Assembly (NCBI RefSeq): GCF_947172395.1
Contig: NC_069105.1
Location: 5,997,362-6,061,361, forward strand
DNA length: 64,000 nt
Direction: 5' to 3'
DNA from: Bicyclus anynana
Taxonomy: Eukaryota; Arthropoda; Insecta; Lepidoptera; Nymphalidae
The notes under the pieces were generated by a model, which saw nothing but the letters and a program-made list of their open reading frames with translations, ran no database searches and had not been told where the DNA came from. This document shows, piece by piece, positions 54,425 to 64,000 of this stretch. Made by a program: the position numbers and the translations under genes. Position 1 is the stretch's first letter. The number at the start of each line of letters is the position of its first letter.

Positions 54425-54660
54425 CACCGGACGCCCGCGACTTCTCCGTATTATGGTCTTAAACCGTGCCAAGTTTTATTTGAATTCTTTCAGTAGTTTC
54501 AGCGTGATGCCCGAATAACAAAAAAACACGGACAGACCGACAAACTGACAAAAATATCGATTATATAATGCCCCCAACAAAAATTTTCAAAATATCCTCA
54601 ATGTACATAAATTGCGATTTAATGTATGAAATTCGACCAGTTATTATAAAAGTAAAGATG
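54425..54660 (-). mobile_element. Helitron-like repeat, related copy 2
   Basis: ACGCCCGCGACTTCTCCGTA joins a Helitron end to the repeat also seen at 50640 (TTATGGTCTTAAACCGTGCC). 54013-54424 is unassigned. Confidence 0.5.
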
Positions 54661-54849
54661 ATAGATAGATCAAACAAACTCTTTTATTTTGCGTACGTAC
54701 CTTACTATTGAATGTGCCCAAAATGAAACTCCATGGCATAGGTTGGTAGGGCGATATGTTTGACTCTTTAACCATCACTGTCATAATTATGTTATAACCT
54801 GGTTATCAATTGTGCTCTGTAGTAAAATCATTTTTTAAAATATATTTAT

Positions 54850-54975
54850 TATTTGCCATATCCCCTCCAACTAGTCGGGAAAGACTCTAATAAAAGTGGG
54901 TACGACAATAGTCCAACGGAGCGGAGATAGAACCCGCACCCCTTGGTGATGAGTCCGAACGCTCTTTTACACCTA
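54850..54975 (-). mobile_element. SINE-3, partial
   Basis: Minus strand: GAGCGTTCGGACTCATCACC then GGTTCTATCTCC, then CGTACCCAC and the AGTCTTTCCCGACTAGTTGG 3' part. Confidence 0.6.
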
Positions 54976-55126
54976 CTCTTTGCTAAAAAGTCCACTTTCT
55001 CCCTCATTCATCAAACAAAAAACCTAACTACGCGTACTATAAATGTAACCAACAAGGGAGGAACATTTTAAAGAGGGTAAAAATATAAATAGCGCAAGAG
55101 TGATAGCCGGCAGTCCTCTCAAATTA

Positions 55127-55400
55127 AGATCTCTTAGAGTGAATAAATAATAAGCGCTGGCAGCCACTTCAGGTGGTGGAGAGTTTAATCATTTCGCTTA
55201 TAATTAGTCTCTGCCTTGCGCCGCCATCGCCGCGGTTAATGGGTTACAGTGGGGTACAAATGACACCCTTTAGATCTATATCAGAATAAATACGCAGTGA
55301 CAGCTATTTAAGGAGGCGGCGAGTTAATAATTTCGCTGTTTTAATCTCCTTGCCCTTCGTTGATAAGATACGTTGGGGTACAAACGACACACTTTTTAGA
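55127..55400. repeat. Old tandem duplication of a non-coding block, 145-bp period
   Basis: Copy 1 starts at AGATCT 55127 and copy 2 at AGATCT 55272. Both run in order: GAATAAATA, GGCAGCC/GACAGCT, AGG(T/C)GG(T/C)GGAGAG-like, ATTTCGCT, CCTTG, then GGGGTACAAA(T/C)GACAC. The copies are diverged but collinear. Confidence 0.55.
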
Positions 55401-55535
55401 GCCTCAATAGCTCAACGGTAAGAGCGGTCGGAGTCATCTGGTGGTGGTTCGATCCAGTTTGTCTATTGTCGTACCCACTCCTGATACAGTCTTCTTTGAT
55501 TAGTTAAAGGGGAATAGAAATATTGTTCATATTAA
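55400..55535 (+). mobile_element. SINE-3
   Basis: GCCTCAATAGCTCAACGGTA (A-box) and GGTTCGATCC (intact B-box), then TATTGTCGTACCCACTCCTG. Inserted at the end of the tandem duplication. Confidence 0.65.
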
Positions 55536-55797
55536 AAAAAATATAAGTATGGTAAATATTCTTTAAAAAAAAACTTTTTATTAAAAAAAAACTGATTAAA
55601 CATAGTTATTTAAGTTGCAAGGTCAATGAGCTGATTTGACTAGCACTCTACTAATTCTTGCTGTATGTGCTGTGTGTTTTAGTGGAAATCAAATATGACA
55701 AAAAAGCTTCTACAGCTTGTAAAAGCTGTAACTTGTTTAAACCTAATAATCTATTACTGTCCTAAGAATATTCAGTTTAAATTACATATACCTACCT

Positions 55798-56012
55798 ACA
55801 CTAATATTATAAATAGGTAAAGTTTGTGGTGCTGAGGCTGAATGGCAGTAGATTCAGAGATTACCCCTACCCCTTTTGAAAATTCTATTAGGTAGGTACT
55901 ACTAGAAAGTAGAAACCCACGGTATTTGTTTTATCTCATAGGCTATATTTTATCACTCTTTTCTCACTGGAACGTGAACTACGCGGGTAAATCAGCGGGA
56001 TGTCGATTAGTA
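55798..56012 (+). mobile_element. Lep1-like Helitron
   Basis: TACACTAATATTATAAATAG at left; ACTACGCGGGTAAATCAGCG then GATGTCGATTAGT at right. Confidence 0.6.
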
Positions 56013-56381
56013 CTTAATATAAATAATTTTACCTCAATGTTTTCCCGAAACTTCAACGGGTGCAGACCATTTTCATCTGAAAATAAATAGAAAAATTTTA
56101 TGAATTTCAAAAAACATCTTTTAAAAAAATGTATTAACAATATTGTTTATTACAATTTGTTGTCTACATAAAAATCTAGACATTAAACAGAAGTTAAACG
56201 AACTTTTAGGTCTAACTAACAATTTGCCCTAAGTTTGCTTTCTTTATATTTGGAACAAGGCATTCTGCCTAAATTGTTTTGCGAAAACCGCGGTAATTCG
56301 GCACTTTTAGGCAATGCAGAATAAATTTTTCATTTCTATTAAAGGTCCTTTCTTTATACTAATTATTTAAGACACTATCTG

Positions 56382-56552
56382 ACGCCGCGCGTTTTCACCC
56401 GCGTGATTTCCGTTCCCGTAGGAATAGGGTGACAATATATAGCCTATAGCCTTTCTCGATACATGGGCTATCTAACACTGAAAGAATATTCCAAATCGGA
56501 CCAGCAGTTCCTGAGATAAGCGCGTTCAAGCAAACAAACAAACGTAAGTATA
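56382..56552 (-). mobile_element. Lep1-like Helitron
   Basis: TGACGCCGCGCGTTTTCACC at left; the 5' end is shortened (AACAAACGTAAGTATAGATA). 56553-57255 is unassigned, with a short duplicated motif (AGGAATTCACATTTTC) near 56920. Confidence 0.6.
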
Positions 56553-57255
56553 GATAAATAAAATAAAAATAGCTAATCAAAAGCACTTGATGTTAATGAC
56601 GTCAAAAAGAAATTCATGCACCTCACAAGCAAAATGTGTGGAAAATAATTTAACTTCAAATAATATTATTCCAGAAATAGCCCGAGAGAGCAAAAATTCC
56701 AACAGAATTTTAGCTCTATATTTTAAAGCTGTTTGTCACTTAATTTTAGTATAGTTATAAAAGAGGATACGTAATTAGTTATCCCGTAGGAACGTATATT
56801 GAATTACGTCGCGAGAAATATAAGTAAGGACTGAAATAACTTAAAAATATAACAACTAATTTGTTATCCCATTTTTGTAGAAAGCTTTCCTCCATTTTGT
56901 CGACATTTCTGTAATTTAGGAATTCACATTTTCTAAATTATTTCATTTAGGAATTCACATTTTCTAAATTATTTAATTTGGGAATTAATATTTTCGAAAT
57001 TCGGAGTCGGCTCGAGACCTTGGTGTTTAAAAAGCCCTAAAAGTGGCGTATGTTCAGCAGTTGTCGTGATTTTAAAGTTTGACTTATATAACTGTTTTAG
57101 AAGTAATCTTCGACCATGGCTAGTTACCACCAAGAGTATAAGCAAGTCAGAAGTACTACTGGTTCGTAAAGATACTGTTTACTTCTAAATTAGTCGGAAA
57201 TACTGTGTTGTTAGAAGCAGTAACAACCTCTGAGAGCCCTGAGCCCGGCCCTCTT

Positions 57256-57372
57256 AAAGTGTTTTTCATGGGTACGGTGACAGTTGCCTTATTACGTCCA
57301 TAATACGTACTATTTATCCCAAAACGCGGCTAACTTTCAAGAGCGAAACGAACTGTAACTCGCACCATGCTC
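57256..57372 (+). repeat. Unclassified repeat U3, copy 3
   Basis: AAAGTGTTTTTCATGGGTAC, GGTGACAGTTGCC and AAGAGCGAAACGAACTGTAA. It runs straight into an RTE tail. Confidence 0.55.
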
Positions 57373-57650
57373 TCTGAACCCAAAATCACCGACATAGCTC
57401 TACGAGTTGCGAAGCTGAAGTGGCAATGGGAGGGGCACATAGTTCGAAGAGCAGATGGACGTTGGGGTCCCAAAGTGCTGAAATGACGACACCGTAAGTG
57501 TAGTGTTGGTCGACCCCTCACCAGGAGGACTGACAACATCAAGCGAATTGCAGGTATTCGCTGGATGCAGATGGCTCAGTATCATGATGTTTGGACGTCC
57601 CTACAAAAGGCCTATGTCCTGCAGTGGACATCCATCGGCTGATATGATGA
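57373..57650 (+). pseudogene. RTE-type LINE 3' end
   Basis: RVAKLKWQWEGHIVRRADGR then WGPKVLK, and CSVGRPSPGGLTT, with stops and frameshifts. It ends TGGACATCCATCGGCTGA and an ATGATGATGAG tail, the RTE-type microsatellite end. Confidence 0.72.
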
Positions 57651-57739
57651 TGATGAGAATGAGACAATAATGTGTTTTCTTAACATTTAAAGCAAACAAT
57701 ATGCCACTGTTTAAAAACAATTTTTTTGCTTAACAAACC

Positions 57740-58060
57740 CCATAACTCATTTGTTTACAAAGTCCACGCTGACTCAAGTCCCAACACATCAGTCACGTTC
57801 ATACGTCGATGACACGTAGAACACAATGTTTCAACACGAGACCCCATCAATCTCCCACTTAGATACGCTCAACCAGCCTCCCATCTGGTATTGCCATAAC
57901 AAATCCCCACACACCCACCGTGAGAATGCGAACGTGTTAATGGCAATAAACAAGATGGCGTCGGGCCACGCCATTGACGAATAAATAATTAATGCCATGG
58001 CATGCGTGCCCCTATGTAATTATGGGACCGAGCCCCTTTCATTATGGTGAACTGGCGTGT
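57740..58060. promoter_or_regulatory. Candidate non-coding regulatory block
   Basis: Single-copy looking, GC-richer, with AATGGCAATAAACAAGATGG, AATAAATAATTAATGCCATG and CCCCACACACCCACC. These resemble forkhead, homeodomain and zinc-finger sites. No supported coding frame. Confidence 0.25.
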
Positions 58061-58152
58061 CGAAGAGCAACAAAGCGAACTTCGATTTCAATAAATTGTT
58101 TCAGTACCAATCTACTGTGGACTTTGATCACATGTTTGGAATAATCACAACG

Positions 58153-58472
58153 CCCTCCGTGGCGCAGTGGTATGCGTGGATTTACAAAACGGAGGTCCTG
58201 GGTTCGATCCCCGGCTGGGCAGATTGAGACTTTCTTAATTGGTCCAGGTCTGTCTGGTGGAAGGCTTTGACCGTGGCTAGTTACCGACAAAGACGTACTG
58301 CCAAGCGATATAGCGTTCCGGTACGATGTTGTGTAGAAACCGAAAAGGGGTGTGGATTTTCATCCTCCTCCTAACAAGTTAGCCCGCTTCCATCTTAAAC
58401 TGCATCATCACTTACCATCAGATGAGATTGTAGTCAAGGGCTAACTTGTAAAAAATAAAAATAAAAAAAATC
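58153..58472 (+). mobile_element. SINE-1, full length reference copy
   Basis: Head TGGCGCAGTGGTATGCG (A-box) and GGTTCGATCCCCGGCTGGGC (B-box), body through AACCGAAAAGGGGTGTGG, ending GGGCTAACTTGTAAAAAATA and an A-rich tail. Confidence 0.82.
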
Positions 58473-59200
58473 ATAACTTGGAGCAAAATCGTGCCAAACA
58501 AATCTCAGTGATTGGCGGAACGATCAAATGCTTCAGATGATAATAACTAACTATGACGAATTGAAATTCTTAAGAAAAACGCAAAAGAAATCTGGAAGAA
58601 ACATGAACTGAAGATAAGCAAGTTAGAAAGATCGTTAGTAAGAGACCCTAAAAGGTGACTTACGACTAAAATAAAAAATGTGCAATTTATAATTTGCACA
58701 ACTTGTGCAAGCATCATTTGCAGTAGTTTCATTAAACAATGCTTCGTAAGACACAGAGACTGGTTGTACAATTCACCGCATTTTAAAAACGTAAGAAAAT
58801 TAAAACAAAAAAAATTTAACCTCACTCCGCAGTAGACTGTACTGTCTGTACAGAATTCAAAAGGAAACTCATCTTAATGGCCGTACTTATACGATTTGTC
58901 TATTTCCTTTACTTTATTTTGATTTAATTATTTATCACCATAAATACGAAATCTATCTTTTAAGTTTACTTCCAAATTTAAATAAAATTAACTCCGAATC
59001 AAGTACAAATATCAGTTTGTTGCCTCCCGGGGCTTATGGAGTTATCGGTAACACAATCGATGAGAGAAATCGGCTTAAAGGTAACGGTTTCAAGCATTAG
59101 GTTTCCGTCTGCGAAGCTCGCGGCCGAATGATATCAATATCTACGTCTCCTGCTTGCGAATGCTTTGCATGGAAAATATTTTAACTTTCTACATTTATAG
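58473..59200. other. Unassigned stretch
   Basis: CGATTTGTCTATTTCCTTTA near 58897 may be a MITE-A end. The rest is without gene or repeat. Confidence 0.35.
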
Positions 59201-59202
59201 GG

Positions 59203-59470
59203 GACTTAGCCCGGTGGATATGACCTCTGCCTGCAATTCGGAGGGCGTAGGTTCAAGTCTAATCCGGGCAATGCATATCCAACTTTTCAAGTAAGAAATT
59301 ATAGCACTTGTCTCAAACGGTGTAGATAAAACATCGTGAGGAAACTTGCATACCTGAGAATTTTCTTAATTCTCTACGTGTGCGAAATCTGTCAATCCGC
59401 ATTGAACCAGTCTAATCCATTTTGAGAAGAGACTCGCGCTCAACATTGAGCCGAATTTGTTGTCAATGAT
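59203..59470 (+). mobile_element. SINE-2, diverged
   Basis: A-box TTAGCCCGGTGGATATGACC, B-box GGTTCAAGTCT (changed), body with several indels. Confidence 0.65.
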
Positions 59471-59749
59471 GAAGAACCTTAGATCACACAATGATTGTAC
59501 AAAATGTTTAATAGCGTGTCATTAATAAATTGGAATGATGAAATCATGATATTAGGTGAAATCTTTATCACTTTACAACAATACAATACGACCATAATAC
59601 GACATTAATTAAGTGTAAATAATAAATCAGACTACGTAAACAAAGCCTGTCACTCCCAATAAACAAATCTTATAACACTACATATGTTGAAATCCATCAG
59701 CCTGTTTACTTTAGGAGATAGACGTTAGAGTGCCAATGATAAACATACA

Positions 59750-59794
59750 AACATAAATCATAATATGATTTTCAATCATATTATGATTTATGTT
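59750..59794. repeat. Perfect 21-bp inverted repeat, AT-rich
   Basis: AACATAAATCATAATATGAT plus T mirrors exactly across a three-base loop. Confidence 0.75.
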
Positions 59795-59935
59795 TTTATA
59801 CATAACCAAATCAATTAATAAAAATAAACATTGTATTGACGTGGTAAATAAATACCTATTTAACGATTTATTTACAAAAGACTGAATTTAAGTATGTTTT
59901 AATTATTGTATAGAATTGATACCTAATACATAGAA

Positions 59936-60225
59936 GTACCGACTAAGACGTAACGCCAAGTATTCTATCGTTCCAGTACGAAATTGTCTTGAATTCGTCG
60001 AAACGTATGGGTAGAATAAAGTTGTACCTGTTCCAAGTAAGGCAGCTTCCATCTTAGATCCATCTATCTTCAATCATACGTTTTCATGAATAAACTATCA
60101 TTCATTCATTAATTCATTATCAGTCATCAATTCATTCATTCATTCATTCACTCATTCATTCATTTAGACGGCATTGTCACTTAATATCAACTGAGATTGC
60201 AGATAAGGGCTGACTTGTTATAGAA
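59936..60225 (+). mobile_element. SINE-1 fragments around an ATTC microsatellite
   Basis: CGACTAAGACGTAACGCCAA to the CTTCCATCTTAG region, then ATTC repeats (60109-60165), then CACTTAATATCAACTGAGAT and AAGGGCTGACTTGTTATAGA. The microsatellite splits one element. Confidence 0.5.
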
Positions 60226-60980
60226 AAAAAAACACTAATTGGTTTGATTTTTATTTATTTGTTACTAAATAAATATACATAGATAGCGTTCAATTGCAAT
60301 TTGCAACACTTTAAATACAATCATTTAAAACCCTATAAGAGAAATCTTAAAACATATCTGCAACCCAATTAACGTACGTTAAAATGACCTTGAATTACAA
60401 GAAAAAAAGCCAACAACATTAAGGATAAAAGTAGAAAATTATCCGAAACCTAACGATCTCTCCTAAACCGTGTATCCCGAGCCAAACATCTTTTATCGAA
60501 CCCAGAAAAAAAAACTTCCACCGGAACGTGATATTCATTAGACAACACCCAAACAGAGAAAAATGAATCTTACAATATCTGACAGAAGGTTGAGATTCTT
60601 TTACATTAACGTAAGATGTTCCTTCGCTGCTGTAGATTTATTAATGGGATCATGTTCGCCCGTCATACAAGATCATATAGGATCGTGTTGCTTGTATTAC
60701 ACCTCTTTATCCGGCTATAGGAGTCGGGCGTGCGAGGGAAAGGGATGGAATATAGATTATGCGGCCACATTAGTGTCGGATTACAGGGCTGATATAAAGT
60801 TTATCTGTGTCACGGCAATAATAATGTCATCGCCGAGAAAATGGCGGAGGTTTGAAGCGACACTTCGTTCTGTGGCGTAAAACGAACCGATGGGCCGAGA
60901 CGTGATCAATGACGTTATTAAACTTGATTGAACATTTTTATTGCCCATTATCGTTTCGGTTGACATATAATTTATGGACA
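60226..60980. other. Single-copy stretch, possible regulatory block
   Basis: 60560-60900 is GC-richer with a 105-codon ORF overlapped by an antisense ORF. Neither has a domain, signal peptide or splice context, so I do not call a gene. Confidence 0.3.
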
Positions 60981-60984
60981 CTGA

Positions 60985-61115
60985 ATTTGGCTGGTGGGAG
61001 GCTTCAGCCATGGCTAATTACCACACTACCGACATAGACGTACTGCCAAGTAATTATGTGTGAAGTTTTGAAGTTTTACAAACTAAAACGGGTGCGGATT
61101 TTTATTCTACGCCTA
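60985..61115 (+). mobile_element. SINE-1 middle fragment
   Basis: GGCTGGTGGGAGGCTTCAGC, GACATAGACGTACTGCCAAG and TTCTACGCCTAACAAGTTAG; head and 3' end absent. Confidence 0.55.
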
Positions 61116-61439
61116 ACAAGTTAGAAATAGAAAAAGTTACTTAAAAGACACATAACAGACATCCTAAATTCTTATTTGCAACAAAATTAAATTCATTTGA
61201 ACAATAAAAAAAACAAGTATGTAAAATGTATTATATATGTACGTAAGTGATATAAAATCCGGGACATTACGTCACTAATAAAAATATAATGACACTCCAA
61301 GCCCATGACGTGTTTAGGCTGAAAACACAACTCTCCTTTTTAATCGGGTAAAATAATCGTTGAAGTGCCAGTGATCATAATAAAAGAAAGAAAATGGCAA
61401 CCATTATTTTTACACTAAACGATTTCTCCGCGGAACCCT

Positions 61440-61660
61440 ATAAAATAAATTATGAATGATTCCGTAGGCCGGGCCTTCCGGGATTATCGCCGTTTTATCA
61501 GCCGTTCCGTTTAATGAAAGCGGCTTTTATCAAAGCAATTTGTGTTGCGGCCACAAATTGTGTTAGATCCCCGCTCTGCCGACTGCCCGGCGAGTGCCAG
61601 CTGAATATTGGATTTTGCAGCATTGCTTGATAGATACCTTTTTCATGTCAATACGGTGTT
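61440..61660. promoter_or_regulatory. Candidate non-coding regulatory block
   Basis: TTTAATGAAAGCGGCTTTTA then TCAAAG (TCF-like) sits beside the inverted pair CAATTTGTG (61536) and CACAAATTG (61552). Single-copy looking and GC-rich. Confidence 0.25.
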
Positions 61661-61919
61661 TCGAATAAATCATCAACACCTATGTGTAGAATGGTAAGTT
61701 CTGATTGGATTTGTTTAAGTAATTTTTTTTAAATATATTAGAACAACTAGACACATTGCTATCTAGCGTAAGCTTATTTTTTAAGAAGAGATAGTTGAAA
61801 GGACACTGACATAGGCTACCTTTTGTCTCTTTCTAACTCCCCACATCCCTAAAATGGGGGGTTTGTATGGAGCATTCCGCAATTTTCAAGCTAGAAAGCT
61901 AAACATTGGTATGCAGTGT

Positions 61920-62028
61920 AAAATGGTAGGGGTAGGGTAGGAGGGGGGTAGAGTAGGGTAGAGTAGGGTAGAGTAGGGTAGAGGTAGGTTAGGTAAGGTA
62001 AGGTAGGAGTAGGGTAGGCGAAAAAGCG
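61920..62028 (+). repeat. GGGTAGAGTA minisatellite
   Basis: Variable units of GGGTA, GAGTA and GGTTA-type words. Not a clean TTAGG telomere array. Confidence 0.7.
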
Positions 62029-62059
62029 AAAGGAAGTATGACCGCTAGTAACTTAAAAA

Positions 62060-62205
62060 AATATACTTATAACATATAAACAATGTTCTCCACATTCATG
62101 TTCATTACACAAATATTTTTCGTTTGATGGAAATCGAACCCACGACCTTGAATGCAAGCGACAGTAGCAGGTCACTACCCAACGCGCTAATCGGCTGTCC
62201 TTTGT
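62060..62205 (-). mobile_element. SINE-4 fragment
   Basis: Minus strand: GGACAGCCGATTAGCGCGTT (A-box) and CGTGGGTTCGATTTCC (B-box), then GTGTAATGAACATGAATGTG, the order of a widespread lepidopteran SINE. Only this copy in the window. Confidence 0.6.
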
Positions 62206-62501
62206 TTTTTTTTGGTTCATCAAGGTTAATGTTTCCATTAGAACTATATATACTCTAAAACCAGAGTGAATAGAAATCTTCCAGTCAAGAGAGTCCTAAT
62301 TTATATCCTTCCTTTCCAATGTCTATGATTGCAGTCACTAATTGGAAAAAATAAGTAGTAGACTTGGATATGTTCTACCTAAATTGAAGCACAAAATTGT
62401 CACATACCTAAAACACCTATTATGTATCAATTTAAGTAATTATTAAAGATCTAAGTGGTAGATAGGTTTTACGCGGACCGCAAGTGATAACTGAGCTCAG
62501 A

Positions 62502-62540
62502 TTTGCTAATTAGCACGTTAAAACTGTGCTAATTAGCAAA
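62502..62540. repeat. Inverted repeat TTTGCTAATTAGCAC
   Basis: 15-base perfect arms with a nine-base loop; CTAATTAG is itself palindromic. 62541-63150 is single-copy looking (GC-rich near 62810-62960) with no gene. Confidence 0.65.
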
Positions 62541-63156
62541 CCTGAAATATTTTTTGTGTGCCAGTTGTTAATATTGAATGTTGTTTATGTAGCATATCTA
62601 ATAACATCATTGTTTTTATTGCGTTTTTTCTGGAAAAAAAATTAGAACAAAAAAAAAAATTATATTGTAATAAGTCTTTAAGTCATTTGTGTTAAAAATT
62701 GTAACATTACGAAGTACGCCGTTTGGTAAATAGAAGTATCTACTTTACACCGAAATAGCAGTTGTTTTCAAAAGTGAGTGAATCATGAAAATATGATCAT
62801 TTCCCGCAGATCGCCGGCGCGTATTGAAAACGATACGCACGGATTATGATTAACGACGCCAACTGCGATCACCCCGGAACTGATCCCCGGAAACGAGCCG
62901 CTCGTCCATTTGGAATTTTGATATCTACTCGTAACGATTGATATAAAGGACCGGACGGATGAAGACCGATGTTTATAATCAGATTCACTGACAACTTATC
63001 AATTCTACTAAATATACCATATTCGATTAAATTGGATTAGTTTAGGAAACTATTTTCTAAGCTAACGTAGTAAGTAATTGCTAACGTGCGTTGGTAGGCT
63101 CCGATCAAGGCTAGTTACCATCAATTCTACAATCCGGCATCTCTAACAGTATCCTA

Positions 63157-63507
63157 CTGATATTATAAATGTGAAAGTTTTGTATGGATGTCTGTAGGGA
63201 TGTTTGGATGTTAGTTACTCTTTAACGTCGCAACTACTGAACCGATATGGCTGAAATTTGGAACGGAAATAAATTTTACTCTGGATTAACACATAGGCTA
63301 CTTTTGATTCCGGAAAAATTCATGGTTCCAGAGGTGAAAATATGAAAAAACTAAAATTACATTTATTTCAAGTAGACTCAGTTTATAAGTACTTTTTAAC
63401 CGACTTCCAAAAAGGAGGAGGTTCTACGTTCGGCTGTATGTATGTTTTTTTTTTTTTTTTTTGATACGTCAAATTTCATGTGGACGAAGTCGCGGGCGTC
63501 CTCTAGT
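63157..63507 (+). mobile_element. Lep1-like Helitron with an inserted repeat
   Basis: TACTGATATTATAAATGTGA at left; GACGAAGTCGCGGGCGTCCT then CTAG at right. A block with AACCGACTTCCAAAAAGGAG and a T-run (63395-63465) lies inside. Confidence 0.65.
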
Positions 63508-64000
63508 GTAGATAAGTAGTTGCTTTTCTTATTTTTAATTACAGACAGATAAATGATTCACTGATATCACGCCAGATGTAAATGATACAGCCTATTAGAG
63601 CACACAAGACAACCACAGGACTAACGAGATAATATCTTTCTCTAGAAAGAAAGATAGAAACCCTTTTATTTGAACATAATAGTACCACAACGCTTAGCAC
63701 TATTGTAGTGATGTCTCAACCGCTTGGGCAAGTTAAGGCCAAATCCTACGGTAGAAGCCTTACCACAAATTCTTAAATCCGTAGCGGTTCCATAATGTTA
63801 CAAAATTGCGTACCCTGAGGGCCATTAAGCTTATCACAGGATTGTTTCCTTTAGGCAATGTTGAACGTCATCGACCATTTAATTCACTCAATTCGTACCA
63901 CTGAGGTAACTGTATTTAAGCCCTGAAATAAGATGGACAGATGTATAACGATGATTTTGTAATTTATTGTGGCTTACCACAATAGATTTGGCTGGAGGGA
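63508..64000. other. Unassigned right edge
   Basis: GATATCACGCCAGATGTAAA near 63560 is faintly SINE-like. No gene seen to the window edge. Confidence 0.3.

Noticed and set aside
57330..57585. Minus-strand ORFs of 61 and 70 codons
   Set aside because: Antisense of an RTE LINE 3' end whose plus-strand reading matches known reverse transcriptase C-termini.
58153..58225. tRNA gene
   Set aside because: A- and B-boxes are present, but the sequence continues into the SINE-1 body found at many sites, and no clean cloverleaf with acceptor stem is seen. The same applies to the SINE-2, SINE-3, SINE-4 and SINE-5 heads.
60563..61011. 105-codon plus ORF and overlapping 76-codon minus ORF
   Set aside because: No signal peptide, domain or intron signals. 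The block looks more like single-copy non-coding DNA.
61920..62028. Possible interstitial telomeric repeat (TTAGG)
   Set aside because: Units are mainly GGGTAGAGTA with only one or two GGTTAGG-like words; no uniform TTAGG array.

Overview
This window looks like a piece of a lepidopteran (moth or butterfly) nuclear chromosome. It is AT-rich and gene-poor. It is filled with repeat families whose sequence style is typical of Lepidoptera: Lep1-like non-autonomous Helitrons (5' end TACTAATATTATAAA, 3' hairpin then CTAG), several tRNA-headed SINE families, 5'-truncated RTE and CR1/Jockey-like LINE ends, and short TIR elements. The family names are recognised from memory and were not checked against a database. 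Coding genes, polymerase II-type TATA boxes, GT-AG introns and AATAAA signals mark it as eukaryotic. There are no bacterial operons, CRISPR arrays or rRNA genes.

The best-supported genes are three small two-exon genes for secreted peptides. Gene A (+) has coding exons 2144-2152 and 4134-4394. Gene B (+) has exons 6572-6580 and 6759-6926. Gene C (-) has exons 34378-34386 and 33267-33557. In all three, exon 1 codes for only ATG plus two codons, a GTAAGT donor follows in phase 0, and exon 2 opens with the hydrophobic core of a signal peptide (LLxCxALIACxxA). Each has a TATAAATA box 52 to 69 bases before the ATG and an AATAAA after or at the stop. B and C also share a 5' leader block (CTCTGAAGTCATC ... 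TGCCACAATGA). They are one paralogous family with diverged, mostly Tyr/Arg-rich mature regions. Gene C carries three near-identical 15-residue repeats. Functions are not known; cuticle or other extracellular structural peptides, or peptide-hormone-like precursors, are the two readings I consider.

A further candidate is a 144-codon open frame on the minus strand at 21919-22353. It encodes a possible membrane helix followed by a basic, hydrophilic tail and could be a terminal coding exon.

Layout. 1-7 kb: genes A and B among Helitrons and inverted 41-bp minisatellite arrays. 7-21 kb: SINEs, truncated LINEs, TIR elements and no clear gene. 21.9-22.4 kb: the candidate exon. 22.4-33 kb: repeats, including two large inverted-repeat elements. 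33.2-34.5 kb: gene C. 34.5-55 kb: repeats, including a 170-bp segmental duplication and nested or chimeric SINEs. 55-63 kb: somewhat fewer repeats, with several GC-richer non-coding blocks of enhancer-like composition. Element names used here: SINE-1 (head TGGCGCAGTGG ... GGTTCGATCCC, tail shared by about 15 fragments), SINE-2 (head TAGCCCAGTGGATA ... GGTTCGAATCC), SINE-3 (head TAGCTCAACGGTAAGAG), SINE-4 and SINE-5 (single copies), and U1 to U4 for unclassified families with at least two copies in this window.
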